A stretch of 64,000 bases of DNA from JBCBGF01 sp039193455. GTDB lineage: Bacteria; Pseudomonadota; Alphaproteobacteria; Rhodobacterales; Rhodobacteraceae. A model generated the notes under the pieces. It saw nothing but the letters and a program-made list of their open reading frames with translations. It ran no database searches and was not told the origin of the DNA. Positions 17,519-26,287 of this stretch are shown in pieces (the stretch's first letter is position 1; every line of letters begins with the position of its first letter). The position numbers and the translations under genes were made by a program. The stretch spans positions 1-64,000 of the forward strand of contig JBCCWO010000011.1 in the NCBI GenBank assembly GCA_039193455.1. Reading direction: 5' to 3'.

Positions 17519-18355
17519 ATGAAAACGGATCCCGATTGGACGGACTATGCCTATTTCGCTGCAATCGCCCGATATGGGGGCCTGCAGCGCGCAGCTGACG
17601 CGCTGGGGGTCAGCGCGGCCACGCTGAGCCGCCGGATGCGCGCCTTCGAGGTGCAGGTCGGGCGGCGGCTCTTTCTGCACGGCGCGGACGGCTATGCGCT
17701 GACCGCCGATGGCCGCGTCCTGTGGGACCGGACCCAGCGGATGGAAGCCATCGCGACTGAGATCAACCTGTGGCGCGAGGCGGCGGCCGGGCCAGTCTGC
17801 GTCCGCATCTCGGCGGGAACCTGGACTGCCCGCGATCTGGCCGAAAATGTCGCGGCCTATTGGACGCCCGGCCAGAACTGGCTGCCCGAATTCGTTCATT
17901 GCGAAGAAATGATGGACATCGCCCGGCGCGAGATCGATGTGGGCGTCCGAAATGCGCGGCCGACACAGCCCTGGCTGGCGGGCCAGCGTGTCGGCACGGT
18001 GCATTTTGCCGTCTACGGCGTCGGGCCGGAGGTAAGCGGCTGGATCGGGCCCGCACATGGCATGACCATCACACCATCGATGCGCTGGCTGATAGACCAT
18101 TGCGGTGACGCGTTCGCCACCAAAGCGAATTGCCCGCAGATCGCCTGCGCCCTTGCGCTTGCGGGCATCGGTAAGGTTGTTTTGCCAACATTCATGGGGG
18201 ACACGATGTCCGGTCTGATGCGCCTGTCGGACGATATCGACGAGCTGACAAGCGGCCAGTGGCTCATCAGCCACCAGGACGGGCGCAACGAACCGGCGGT
18301 GCGCGCCGCGCTGGACGCGCTGGCCGAATACCTGTCAAAACGCGACGCCGCTTGA
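17519..18355 (+). CDS. LysR-family transcriptional regulator, short effector domain
   Basis: 278 residues. The helix-turn-helix is clear (YFAAIARYGGLQRAADALGVSAATLSRRMRAFEVQVG). The effector half is short and divergent, with WTARDLAENVAAYW and MMDIARREIDVGVRNARP in place of the usual first subdomain strands. Such short LysR proteins often act as near-constitutive or atypical regulators. No divergent partner gene of obvious metabolic function lies beside it; downstream is sufA-like on the same strand after 51 bases. Confidence 0.85.
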   Translation: MKTDPDWTDYAYFAAIARYGGLQRAADALGVSAATLSRRMRAFEVQVGRRLFLHGADGYALTADGRVLWDRTQRMEAIATEINLWREAAAGPVCVRISAGTWTARDLAENVAAYWTPGQNWLPEFVHCEEMMDIARREIDVGVRNARPTQPWLAGQRVGTVHFAVYGVGPEVSGWIGPAHGMTITPSMRWLIDHCGDAFATKANCPQIACALALAGIGKVVLPTFMGDTMSGLMRLSDDIDELTSGQWLISHQDGRNEPAVRAALDALAEYLSKRDAA

Positions 18356-18406
18356 GATTGAGCCGCCGAGCCCCTATTTTGCCGTAACCACCGCAAGGAT
18401 TGAGCC

Positions 18407-18784
18407 ATGTTCGCAATTCCGGGCAAGCAAGCCGTTTCCATCACGCCGCGCGCCGCGGCGCAGATCGCAAAGCTGATGTCCAAGGACGGGCATGAGGGGC
18501 TGCGCATCGGCGTCAAGAAGGGCGGTTGTGCGGGCATGGAATACACCATGGATTACGTCGCTACGGTCGATCCGCTTGACGAGGTGGTGGAACAGGATGG
18601 CGCGCGGGTGATGATCGCCCCGATGGCGCAGATGTTCCTGTTCGGCACCGAGATCGATTACGAGGTGTCGCTGCTGGAAGCGGGTTTCAAGTTCCGCAAT
18701 CCCAATGTGGTGGATGCCTGCGGCTGCGGCGAGTCGATCAAGTTCAAAGATGTCGACGAACTGGCCGCCGACGCGGCCAAGTAA
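18407..18784 (+). CDS. A-type iron-sulfur carrier protein (SufA/IscA/ErpA family)
   Basis: 125 residues with the three invariant cysteines: Cys41 in KGGCAGMEY, and Cys105 and Cys107 in DACGCGESIKF. A-type carriers deliver Fe-S clusters to target enzymes. In this group the gene often sits apart from, or at the end of, a suf operon; no suf genes are adjacent, so the exact subtype (SufA or ErpA) is not assigned. Confidence 0.93.
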   Translation: MFAIPGKQAVSITPRAAAQIAKLMSKDGHEGLRIGVKKGGCAGMEYTMDYVATVDPLDEVVEQDGARVMIAPMAQMFLFGTEIDYEVSLLEAGFKFRNPNVVDACGCGESIKFKDVDELAADAAK

Positions 18785-18852
18785 CCCCCTCCCCTTGACC
18801 TGACCGGGCAGGCCTGCAATCTCGCACCGCGAGCCATTGGCGAGGGGTTGAG

Positions 18853-19608
18853 ATGCGGCGGAAACTGGCAGCAGGCAATTGGAAGATGCACGGCTCGGCA
18901 GAGGCGCTGGGCGAGGTCACGGCGCTGATCGCGGACCAGCCTGCCCCGACCTGCGAGATGCTGATCTGTCCGCCCGCAACACTGGTCGCCCGCATGGCCG
19001 AGGCGGCTACTGGCAGCGCCCTGATGGTCGGCGGCCAGGACTGCCACAGCGCTGCGAAAGGCGCACACACCGGCGATATTGCGGCCGCGATGCTGGCCGA
19101 TGCCGGCGCGGGCCATGTCATTGTGGGCCATTCCGAGCGGCGCGCCGACCATGGCGAAAGCGATGAAACGATCCACGCAAAGACGCTTGCGGCCTGGGAG
19201 GCCGGGCTAGTGGCGATTGTCTGTGTGGGCGAGACGCTGGCTCAGCGCGAGGCGGGCGAGACCCTGAAGATCGTCGGCGACCAGCTTGCCGGTTCGATCC
19301 CCGATGCGGCCACCAGCGCAAACCTCGTCGTCGCCTATGAACCCGTTTGGGCCATTGGCACCGGACTGACGCCAACACCCGAGCAGATCGGCGAGGTCCA
19401 CGCCTTTATGCGCAGCACGCTGGCCGCGCGCTTTGGTGCGGACACGGCGGATGCGGTGCGGCTGCTCTATGGCGGTTCGGTCAAACCATCGAACGCAGAA
19501 GAGATCTTTGCCGTCGGCGATGTCGATGGCGCGCTGGTGGGCGGCGCCTCGCTTAAGGCCGCAGATTTCGGCCCCATCGTGGCCGCACTGAGCGCCAGCG
19601 GTGGCTGA
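18853..19608 (+). CDS. tpiA: Triosephosphate isomerase
   Basis: Glycolytic/gluconeogenic isomerase (251 residues) interconverting dihydroxyacetone phosphate and glyceraldehyde 3-phosphate. Catalytic residues are present: Lys11 in AAGNWKMHG, His in VIVGHSERR, Glu in VAYEPVWAIGTG, and the phosphate-binding YGGSVKPSN and GGASL loops. A GAGGGG Shine-Dalgarno sequence precedes the ATG. The 3' end overlaps the ABC permease gene by eight bases, an unusual coupling of a housekeeping enzyme with iron uptake. Confidence 0.97.
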   Translation: MRRKLAAGNWKMHGSAEALGEVTALIADQPAPTCEMLICPPATLVARMAEAATGSALMVGGQDCHSAAKGAHTGDIAAAMLADAGAGHVIVGHSERRADHGESDETIHAKTLAAWEAGLVAIVCVGETLAQREAGETLKIVGDQLAGSIPDAATSANLVVAYEPVWAIGTGLTPTPEQIGEVHAFMRSTLAARFGADTADAVRLLYGGSVKPSNAEEIFAVGDVDGALVGGASLKAADFGPIVAALSASGG

Positions 19609-21295
19609 CGCAACAGCATCCGGCACCCCGCAACGGACCAGCGCTGTCCCCGGCCTTTTGCGGGCAGGCGCGCTTATCGCCGCGGCCATCTGCCTTTTGC
19701 CCATGGTGGCTGTCGTGCTTGCCGCTATGCTTGGCGGCACTGACACGCTGCAACATCTGAGCGAAACGGTCCTGCCGCGCTACACGCGCACCACCTTGCT
19801 GCTGGTCGTTCTGGTCGCCATCGGAACAATTGCAATCGGCAGCAGCGCGGCCTGGCTCGTCACGATGACCCGCTTTCCGGGGGTACGTATCTTCGAGGTC
19901 GTGCTGGCCCTGCCACTGGCCTTCCCGGCCTATGTGCTGGCCTACGCCTATACCGATATCCTTGACCATCCGGGCATCGTGCAAAGCACGTTGCGCGACA
20001 TCACCGGCTGGGGTCCGCGCGACTATTGGTTCCCGGAAGTCCGCAGCCTCGGCGGTGCGGCGGCGATGCTGATCCTTGTGCTCTACCCCTATGTCTACTT
20101 GCTGGCACGGGCAGCGTTTTTGCAGCAATCAGCAACCGCCTATCTCGCCGCGCGCGCCCTGGGGGCAAGCGCGACATCGGCATTCTTTCGGGTAAGCCTG
20201 CCCATGGCCCGGCCCGCCATTGCCGCAGGGGCCCTGCTGGCCGTGATGGAGACCATCGCCGATTTCGGCACTGTGTCCTACTTCGGCGTACAGACCTTTG
20301 CCACGGGGATCTACCAAAGCTGGTTTGCCTTTGCCGACCGCGCCGGGGCGGCCCAATTGGCGATGGCCCTGCTCGCCTTTGCGCTGTGCCTTGCCATGCT
20401 CGAGCGTACCCAGCGCGGCGCGGCGCGCCACCACGCCGCCGGGGCCCGGTTCGAAAAGCTGCCACCGGCGGACCTGACCGGCTGGCGCGCTGGGGGCGCA
20501 ATTGCGCTGTGCGGGTTGCCGGTGCTGTTCGGATTTCTGATCCCGGTGGTGGTGCTGGCCGAGATGGCCACCCGGTCGGAACAGGATCTTCTGTCCCCGC
20601 GCTATCTCATGTTCATCAAGAACTCGCTCACCCTGGCCGGGATTGCCGCTGTCCTTACGGTCTTCGGCGCCATCCTGATCGGGTTCGGCCAGCGGCTGGT
20701 GCCCGGCAAGCTGTCAAACACCGCCGCCAATATCGCCCGCATCGGTTATGCCGTGCCCGGCGGTGTGATCGCCGTCGGGCTGATCGTGCCCTTTGCCGCG
20801 TTCGACAACGCGCTGGACGCCTTCATGCGCGAGACGTTCGGGATCCGCACGGGGCTGTTGATCACCGGGTCGATCTGGCTTTTGATCATCGCCTACATGG
20901 TCCGCTTCATGGCCGCCGCGCTTGGCGCCTATGACGGTGGGCAGGCGACCATTCACAACAACATGGACGCTGTCGCGCGCACACTGGGCCACGGGCCTGC
21001 TTCGATGCTGCGCCGCGTGCACCTGCCGATCCTGCGCCCCTCGGTTCTGACCGCGGGGCTGATTGTCTTCGTCGATGTGATGAAGGAACTGCCGGCGACG
21101 ATGATCCTGCGCCCGTTCAACTATGACACCCTGGCCGTGCAGGCCCACCGGCTCGCCTCGGATGAGCGGTTGGCGGGCGCCGCGGTGCCGAGCCTTGTGA
21201 TCGTGGCCGTGGGGCTTTTGCCGGTGATCCTCGTCTGTCGCAGCCTGGGCCAGCGCACCACTGCGCCCGGGCGCGGCTTCACGCCCGAGCCCTAG
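19601..21295 (+). CDS. fbpB: Iron(III) ABC transporter permease (FbpB type)
   Basis: 564-residue double permease with about twelve transmembrane helices and two copies of the inner-membrane signature. The first is near AARALGASATSAFFRVSLPMARPAIAAG and the second near VARTLGHGPASMLRRVHLPILRPSVLTAG, the EAA-type loops that contact the ATPase. Fused two-half permeases of this kind serve Fe(III) (FbpB/SfuB) or thiamine. The start is GTG, overlapping tpiA. The matching binding protein is 2 kb away on the other strand; no cognate ATPase gene is in the window. Confidence 0.87.
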   Translation: MADATASGTPQRTSAVPGLLRAGALIAAAICLLPMVAVVLAAMLGGTDTLQHLSETVLPRYTRTTLLLVVLVAIGTIAIGSSAAWLVTMTRFPGVRIFEVVLALPLAFPAYVLAYAYTDILDHPGIVQSTLRDITGWGPRDYWFPEVRSLGGAAAMLILVLYPYVYLLARAAFLQQSATAYLAARALGASATSAFFRVSLPMARPAIAAGALLAVMETIADFGTVSYFGVQTFATGIYQSWFAFADRAGAAQLAMALLAFALCLAMLERTQRGAARHHAAGARFEKLPPADLTGWRAGGAIALCGLPVLFGFLIPVVVLAEMATRSEQDLLSPRYLMFIKNSLTLAGIAAVLTVFGAILIGFGQRLVPGKLSNTAANIARIGYAVPGGVIAVGLIVPFAAFDNALDAFMRETFGIRTGLLITGSIWLLIIAYMVRFMAAALGAYDGGQATIHNNMDAVARTLGHGPASMLRRVHLPILRPSVLTAGLIVFVDVMKELPATMILRPFNYDTLAVQAHRLASDERLAGAAVPSLVIVAVGLLPVILVCRSLGQRTTAPGRGFTPEP

Positions 21296-21993
21296 CCGCG
21301 AAAGCCCGTTGCAACGACGAATTTTTCAGAGCTGTCCGATCGGCTGGCCGGGGGTTTGACGTTGGCCACTTTGGTAAAGCGTTGTTTGAGCAGTTTCTGC
21401 AACTCGCCCTCTGCCCCGCCAGCCAGAACCTTGGCCACGAAGGTGCCGCCGGTATCCAGCACGTCGAAGGCAAGCGCCGCCGCCGCCTCGCACAGCGCGA
21501 TAATGCGCAGGTGGTCGGTCTGCTTGTGCCCTGATGAGGCCGCGGCCATGTCGGACATCACCACATCCGCCGGGCCATCGAGCCAGGCCTTCACGCGATC
21601 ATCCGCGCCGTCCTCCAGAAAATCGAGCACGTGTATCTCGGCGCCCGGGATTGGCTCGACCTCTTGGAGGTCCAAACCAATTACGCGGCCTACCGATTTG
21701 CCCGGTTTCTCGCCCAGCGCGTTGACGCGCTTGACCGCCACCTGGCACCAGCCGCCCGGCGCACAGCCCAGATCGACAACCCGCGCCCCGGGAACGAGAA
21801 AGCGATACTTGTCATCAAGTTCGAGGATCTTGAACGCCGCGCGCCCGCGATACCCTTCATCCCGGGCGCGTTTGACATAGGGATCATTGAGCTGCCGTTC
21901 GAGCCAGCGGGTGGAACTCAGCTTGCGCCCGCGCGCGGACTTTACCTTGACGCGCAGATCGCGCTGGCCGCGGCCGCTGGTCTTCTTTGTCAT
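21292..21993 (-). CDS. rlmE: 23S rRNA (uridine-2'-O)-methyltransferase RlmE/FtsJ
   Basis: 233-residue SAM-dependent methyltransferase modifying U2552 of 23S rRNA. SAM motif I is VVDLGCAPGGWCQVA. Catalytic-core segments are RDEGYRGRAAFKILELDDKY (Lys), VMSDMAAASSGHKQTDH (Asp) and GGTFVAKVLAGGAEGEL (Lys). The basic N-terminal extension (RGQRDLRVKVKSARGRK) is typical of alphaproteobacterial versions. It follows ppx/gppA after 22 bases and overlaps the permease stop by four bases on the opposite strand. Confidence 0.95.
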   Translation of the reverse strand: MTKKTSGRGQRDLRVKVKSARGRKLSSTRWLERQLNDPYVKRARDEGYRGRAAFKILELDDKYRFLVPGARVVDLGCAPGGWCQVAVKRVNALGEKPGKSVGRVIGLDLQEVEPIPGAEIHVLDFLEDGADDRVKAWLDGPADVVMSDMAAASSGHKQTDHLRIIALCEAAAALAFDVLDTGGTFVAKVLAGGAEGELQKLLKQRFTKVANVKPPASRSDSSEKFVVATGFRG

Positions 21994-22015
21994 GCCAAAA
22001 CTCCCAAAGGCGGCC

Positions 22016-23128
22016 TCAGTACGGGCCGTCCTCCAGCACGCCGTCTGCCGACATCTGGGCGTAAAGCAACCCCTCGCGCAGGCCGCGATCGGCCACGGAA
22101 AGACGATCGGTGGGCCAGATCCGCAAAAGCGCCTGCAGGATTGCAGCGCCGGACATGATCAGCGCCTGCCGGTCGCGCCCGATCCTGGGGTCGTTGCGCC
22201 GCCCGGTGGGACCAAGCGTCAGATACTCGCGGATCACCGTGTCAATCTGATCCGATGTCATCCGCAAACCATCCACCTTGTTGCGGTCGTAGCGCCGGAG
22301 GCCCAGATGGCTGGCCGCGACAGTTGTGATCGTTCCTGAGGTCCCGATGATCTGAAACCGTTCGCGCGTCTGCTCGTTCTCGTACGGCGAGAAATCCGCG
22401 AGGTTCTCTTCGAAATACCAGCTCATCAGCGCAAACCGCGCGGCGTCATCGCGGACGTCATCGAATTGCTCGCGCAAGGTCGCAACGCCCAGCGGAACCG
22501 AGATCCAGTCAACCACGCGGGCCGCTGGAAACGGCGAATCGTCTGTTTTGAAGCCCGAGTGCAGCCGCATGATCGCGCGGGGCCGTTCGAGACGTGGCAC
22601 GCGGGTGAGATCCATCCACACAAGCTCGGTCGAGCCACCGCCGATATCGACGACCAACAGCTGCTCGGTCTTGGTGGAGACAAGCGGCGCGCACGAGATG
22701 ACAGCCAGCCGTGCCTCTTCCTCGGGTTCGATGATCTCAAGCTTAAGCCCGGTCTCGCGCTGCACATAGCTGATGAACTGCTGCGCGTTCGAGGCGCGCC
22801 GGCACGCCTCGGTCGCGACCAGGCGCATCCGGCGAACTTCGTGCTTTTTCAGCTTACTCTGGCAGATTCTTAAAGCTTGGACCGTCCGCTGCATCGAGCC
22901 GCGCGACAACCGCCCGCTTGTTTCCAAACCCTGACCCAATTGCACCGATTTCGAGAAACTGTCCACGACATGGAACTGATTGCCCTTTGGTTGGGCAATC
23001 AGCATGCGACAGCTGTTCGTTCCCAGATCCAGCGCCGCATACAACGCAGCCGGATCAGGGTTCAGCGGCGCTGCGCGCTCGACCGGTTTCGGGAACGCGC
23101 CCGCACCTTCGGGACGCTCGGGCGGCAT
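22016..23128 (-). CDS. Ppx/GppA phosphatase (exopolyphosphatase/pppGpp hydrolase)
   Basis: 370 residues, actin-like ATPase fold: phosphate 1 motif AALDLGTNSCRMLIA, a middle EPEEEARLAVISCA with the catalytic Glu region, and phosphate 2 motif LLVVDIGGGSTELVW. It removes phosphate from polyphosphate or pppGpp; sequence alone does not separate the two. A short Pro-rich N-terminus precedes the domain. The ATG at 23128 has GGAGGG four bases upstream and is preferred to a TTG at 23140. It forms a two-gene unit with rlmE. Confidence 0.92.
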   Translation of the reverse strand: MPPERPEGAGAFPKPVERAAPLNPDPAALYAALDLGTNSCRMLIAQPKGNQFHVVDSFSKSVQLGQGLETSGRLSRGSMQRTVQALRICQSKLKKHEVRRMRLVATEACRRASNAQQFISYVQRETGLKLEIIEPEEEARLAVISCAPLVSTKTEQLLVVDIGGGSTELVWMDLTRVPRLERPRAIMRLHSGFKTDDSPFPAARVVDWISVPLGVATLREQFDDVRDDAARFALMSWYFEENLADFSPYENEQTRERFQIIGTSGTITTVAASHLGLRRYDRNKVDGLRMTSDQIDTVIREYLTLGPTGRRNDPRIGRDRQALIMSGAAILQALLRIWPTDRLSVADRGLREGLLYAQMSADGVLEDGPY

Positions 23129-23203
23129 CTCGCCCTCCAATTTTCAGGTTACACTTATGCTAGGCATCGGCGGCCAACCGCGCAAGAGCAGTGGCGGCGC
23201 GCA

Positions 23204-23232
23204 CAAAAAAACCCCGGCGTCTCCGCCGGGGT
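23204..23232 (-). terminator. Intrinsic terminator of the iron-binding protein gene
   Basis: On the minus strand CCCCGGCG, short loop, CGCCGGGG, followed by seven T. It lies 33 bases past the fbpA stop and would also insulate ppx/rlmE. Confidence 0.9.
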
Positions 23233-23264
23233 TAAGGACCACCACGGGGAGTGGTGGGAAGGGA

Positions 23265-24290
23265 TTACTCCCAACCAACCGAGTTCAGCACTTCAACCGC
23301 TTCGTCGACGTTCGTTGCAATCTCTGACAGCTCAATGGTGTCGGGCCGGAAGATGCCCAGCGTCGCCACCGACTCGGACAGAGCCACACCTGGAACTGCC
23401 GGATACTCGTCGTTACCGGCCGAGAAGTATTCCTGAGCCTGCTCGGAGGCGAGGTACTCAAGGAACTTCATGGCGTTGTCTTTGTTCGGCGCGTTGGCCG
23501 CCATGCCACCGCCCGAGATATTCATGTGGGCGCCAATGTCGTTCTGGTTCGGGAAGACCCAGCCGATATTCTCAAGTTGTTCGGGCGAGATCTGATCATC
23601 GCCTTTGCGCAGGGCCCGTGCGAAGTAATAGGTGTTCGACATCGCAACGTCGCACTCACCCGACGCGATGCCGCGCAGTTGGTCGGTGTCACCACCCTGC
23701 GGTGCGCGGGCAAAGTTGCCAACAACCGCCTCGGCCCAGCCTTGAACTGCGTCCTTGCCGAGGTGGTCGATCAGCGCGGCCACGATGTTCTGGGTGTAGA
23801 CGTTGGACGAGCTGCGGATGCAGACCTGGCCAGCGTATTCCGGCTTGGCAAGATCCTGATACGTCTGCGGCGGGTTCGCGACGTCGGTCTTGTCATAGAA
23901 CAGGATGCGCGAACGCTGCGAGAAGCCGAACCACTGATTGTCCGCGTCCTGCAGGTAGGCCGGGATTTTTGCCTCAAGAATATCGCTTTCAGCGGATTGA
24001 AGCAGGCCCAGATCCTTGGCGCGCGACAGGCGAACGGTGTCGACGGTCAGAAAGATATCGGCGGGGCTGTTGGCGCCCTCGGCTTCCATTCGCGCGATCA
24101 GTTCGTCGGCGTTGCCTTCGATACGGTTGATGGTGATCCCGGTCATGTCGGTGAAGTCGGAATAGAGCCGCTCATCCGTGTCATAGTGACGCGACGAGTA
24201 GAGGTTCAATTCACCCTCGGCGAAGGCCGGTACGGGTGCTGCGAACATCGCCGCAAGCAGAGTTGTGCCAAGAATACGGTCCATGGTCAT
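23265..24290 (-). CDS. fbpA: Iron(III) ABC transporter substrate-binding protein
   Basis: 341 residues with a Sec signal peptide ending near VPAFA. The mature protein begins EGELNLYSSRHYDTDERLYSDF, the FbpA/FutA-type N-terminus with conserved Tyr-Ser-Ser-Arg. The pair of iron-binding tyrosines is probably in MSNTYYFARAL. It captures ferric iron in the periplasm. Start choice among GTG 24293, ATG 24290 and ATG 24284 is uncertain. It is monocistronic, with its own terminator and an IRO-box-like promoter site, and separated from the permease gene. Confidence 0.9.
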   Translation of the reverse strand: MTMDRILGTTLLAAMFAAPVPAFAEGELNLYSSRHYDTDERLYSDFTDMTGITINRIEGNADELIARMEAEGANSPADIFLTVDTVRLSRAKDLGLLQSAESDILEAKIPAYLQDADNQWFGFSQRSRILFYDKTDVANPPQTYQDLAKPEYAGQVCIRSSSNVYTQNIVAALIDHLGKDAVQGWAEAVVGNFARAPQGGDTDQLRGIASGECDVAMSNTYYFARALRKGDDQISPEQLENIGWVFPNQNDIGAHMNISGGGMAANAPNKDNAMKFLEYLASEQAQEYFSAGNDEYPAVPGVALSESVATLGIFRPDTIELSEIATNVDEAVEVLNSVGWE

Positions 24291-24339
24291 CACTAGTGTT
24301 CCCTATTGGATTAAAACCCGAGCAGACTACTCGGATATC

Positions 24340-24355
24340 TGACCAGCGCCGTCAA
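24340..24355 (-). promoter_or_regulatory. Candidate IRO-box overlapping -35 of fbpA promoter
   Basis: TGA-N9-TCA at 24340-24354, the IRO-box consensus of RirA-type iron regulators, overlapping a minus-strand TTGACG -35-like hexamer at 24350-24355, about 50 bases upstream of the fbpA start. A match of six fixed bases is expected by chance in a few percent of such gaps, so this is suggestive only. Binding would block RNA polymerase under iron repletion. Confidence 0.45.
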
Positions 24356-24411
24356 GGTATTGTTGAGTATTTAGCTCGGAATTTTATCCCTTGCCAAACG
24401 CCCTTATAGCA

Positions 24412-25527
24412 CTACGGAAAAACGCTTGGTGCGTCGTATCCATAGAGCCAGTCAAAGCGCCGCCGGGCGAGGTCCGGTGAGAGCGCATTCACCGCGCGCA
24501 GGCCGGCATGACCCAAAAAGCGGGGCAGACCGGCAAGGTGATAGTTCTGAGCGTTGGCGTTCGCGGCCTCGATTGCCCGCGTCACCCGCTCCTTCCGCGC
24601 CGTCTGATAGGCGGCAAGCGCCTCTCGCTGCGGCAACGCGTCTAATTGCGCGGCCAAGACCCACGCATCCTCAAGCGCCAGGTTCGCGCCCTGCGCCAAG
24701 AACGGCAGCGTCGGATGCGCCGCGTCCCCGATGATCGCTGTCTCAAAGGCATGCCACCGCGCGGCAACTTCGTGCCGAAACAGCCCCCAAAGATAGACCT
24801 CGTCCAGTTGCGCCAACCAGCCGGGCACCGGGCCGCCGAAATCGGCAAACGCCTTGCGCACCGTGGCCGGGTCATCGCGGTGGTTCCATCCGGCATCCGC
24901 CCAGGCGTCGCGTTCTTCCACGGCCACGATGTTGCGCAGCCCGTTTGCCAAAGGATAGCTGACCAGATGCCGGCCGGGGCCCATGAACACATCCGCCACC
25001 GGCGCGCTGCCGCTGTCGGGGATCAGGGCACGCCATGCCACCTGGCCGGTAAAGAACGGCGTCTCGCCGGGATTAAGCTCTTCGCGAAAGCGCGACCGCC
25101 AGCCATCGGCGGCCACCACGAACCCCTCTGCCTCGTCAGGCGTCAGGGGGGTGCCCATGGCAAAGTCAACGCCGCTGTCAAACGCACCGCGCGCCAAAAC
25201 CTCGATCAGCCGGGCACGATGGACAAAAAGATAGTCCCCAGGAACACCCGCGAGGTCGAGATGCAGCACTTCGCGCCCGCTATGCCCATCGCGCAAGACC
25301 ACGGCCTCTGCCCGGATCGAGACATCGCGCAGCGCGTCCCCCAGTCCCAGGGCATCCATCACGCGGACCCCATTGGGGCTGATCTGCAGGCCTGCGCCCA
25401 CCTCGCCAATATCACCGCGGCGCTCGCAAATGCGCACCTGTGCGCCCCGCATGGCGAGCGCACGGCCAGCGGCAAGACCGGCAATGCCGGCGCCGGCAAC
25501 AGATATGCTTTGGTTCGCTAGCGTCAT
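24412..25527 (-). CDS. FAD-dependent aromatic-ring monooxygenase (salicylate hydroxylase-like)
   Basis: About 371 residues. FAD motif GAGIAGLAAGRALAMRG is at the N-terminus; the DG motif is around VVAADGWRSRFRE; the second FAD motif is IIGDAAHPTLPFLAQGANLALEDAW. This is the layout of class A flavoprotein hydroxylases such as 3-hydroxybenzoate 6- or salicylate hydroxylase. The ATG at 25527 is preferred to a GTG two codons upstream. No ring-cleavage dioxygenase is adjacent, so the substrate is open. It ends 118 bases from the iron-binding protein gene. Confidence 0.88.
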   Translation of the reverse strand: MTLANQSISVAGAGIAGLAAGRALAMRGAQVRICERRGDIGEVGAGLQISPNGVRVMDALGLGDALRDVSIRAEAVVLRDGHSGREVLHLDLAGVPGDYLFVHRARLIEVLARGAFDSGVDFAMGTPLTPDEAEGFVVAADGWRSRFREELNPGETPFFTGQVAWRALIPDSGSAPVADVFMGPGRHLVSYPLANGLRNIVAVEERDAWADAGWNHRDDPATVRKAFADFGGPVPGWLAQLDEVYLWGLFRHEVAARWHAFETAIIGDAAHPTLPFLAQGANLALEDAWVLAAQLDALPQREALAAYQTARKERVTRAIEAANANAQNYHLAGLPRFLGHAGLRAVNALSPDLARRRFDWLYGYDAPSVFP

Positions 25528-25596
25528 GACCACAACCTACAGGCGCATATTCCGCGTAGACAGGGCGGAATTATGGCGATGTACGCTGAATTTGAA

Positions 25597-25629
25597 CGAA
25601 AAGCGCCGGAACCAACCGGTTCCGGCGCT
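25597..25629 (-). terminator. Intrinsic terminator of dksA
   Basis: Perfect 12-bp stem (AGCGCCGGAACC and its complement) with a 4-base loop, followed on the minus strand by TTTT. It lies 55 bases past the dksA stop. Confidence 0.85.
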
Positions 25630-25683
25630 CCCTCCTCCTCCCAAAGGAGGGTCGGACGTCGCAGCCGCCAAAGCTTGTGACGT

Positions 25684-26157
25684 CTAATCGTCGCGATGCA
25701 CCTTTTCGCGGCGCTCGTGGCGTTCCTGAGCCTCAAGGCTCAGAGTCGTGGTCGGACGCGCCACCAGACGCTTCAGCGAAATTGGCTCGCCCGTATCCTG
25801 GCAATAGCCGAATTCCCCTTCATCGATACGGCGCAAGGCAGAATCAATCTTGGCGACAAGTTTGCGCTGACGGTCCCGAATGCGCAACTCAAGCGCGCGG
25901 TCCGTCTCTTCGCTTGCGCGATCTGCGATGTCGGGGATGTTGCGGGTGCCGTCCTGAAGTCCGGCGATGGTGTTTTTGCTTTCGCTCAGAAGATCGTTCT
26001 TCTGGCGCAGAAGCTCGCGGCGGAACCATTCGAGCTGGCGGTCATTCATGAATGGTTCGTCTTCGGCCGGTCGGTAATCGTCAGGCAAGAAAACTTCAGC
26101 CTTCATTTCCGTTCCCTTTTTTTTGGCGGCGGTCGCGTCAGACCCTAAGTCGCTCAT
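25684..26157 (-). CDS. dksA: DksA-type RNA polymerase-binding regulator lacking the zinc-finger cysteines
   Basis: 157 residues. It binds the RNA polymerase secondary channel and, with ppGpp, adjusts stringent-response promoters. The coiled-coil tip keeps the essential Asp76-x-x-Asp79-x-Ala81 (DIADRA). The globular domain keeps only Cys119 of the usual four (Thr122, Ser140 and Ala143 replace the rest), as in the zinc-free DksA known from Rhodobacter sphaeroides. ATG 26157 has a strong AAAGGAGG; an internal start at 26106 (MKAEVFLPDDYRP) matches shorter homologues. Confidence 0.92.
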   Translation of the reverse strand: MSDLGSDATAAKKKGTEMKAEVFLPDDYRPAEDEPFMNDRQLEWFRRELLRQKNDLLSESKNTIAGLQDGTRNIPDIADRASEETDRALELRIRDRQRKLVAKIDSALRRIDEGEFGYCQDTGEPISLKRLVARPTTTLSLEAQERHERREKVHRDD

Positions 26158-26287
26158 TCGCGCCTCCTTTCGCGGGGACATACCGCAAGGCTGCAGGGTT
26201 GTCACTAGGTGATCTCGGCTTATTGATGTGCCCTTGGGCGCGGGCTATCCTTGCGCGCAGGCTACGCCTTAGAGCATTGGAAACTTC

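Noticed and set aside
18785..18852. Terminator-like AACCCC...GGGGTT pairing before tpiA
   Set aside because: The arms are far apart and the right arm is the ribosome site of tpiA; no T-run follows.
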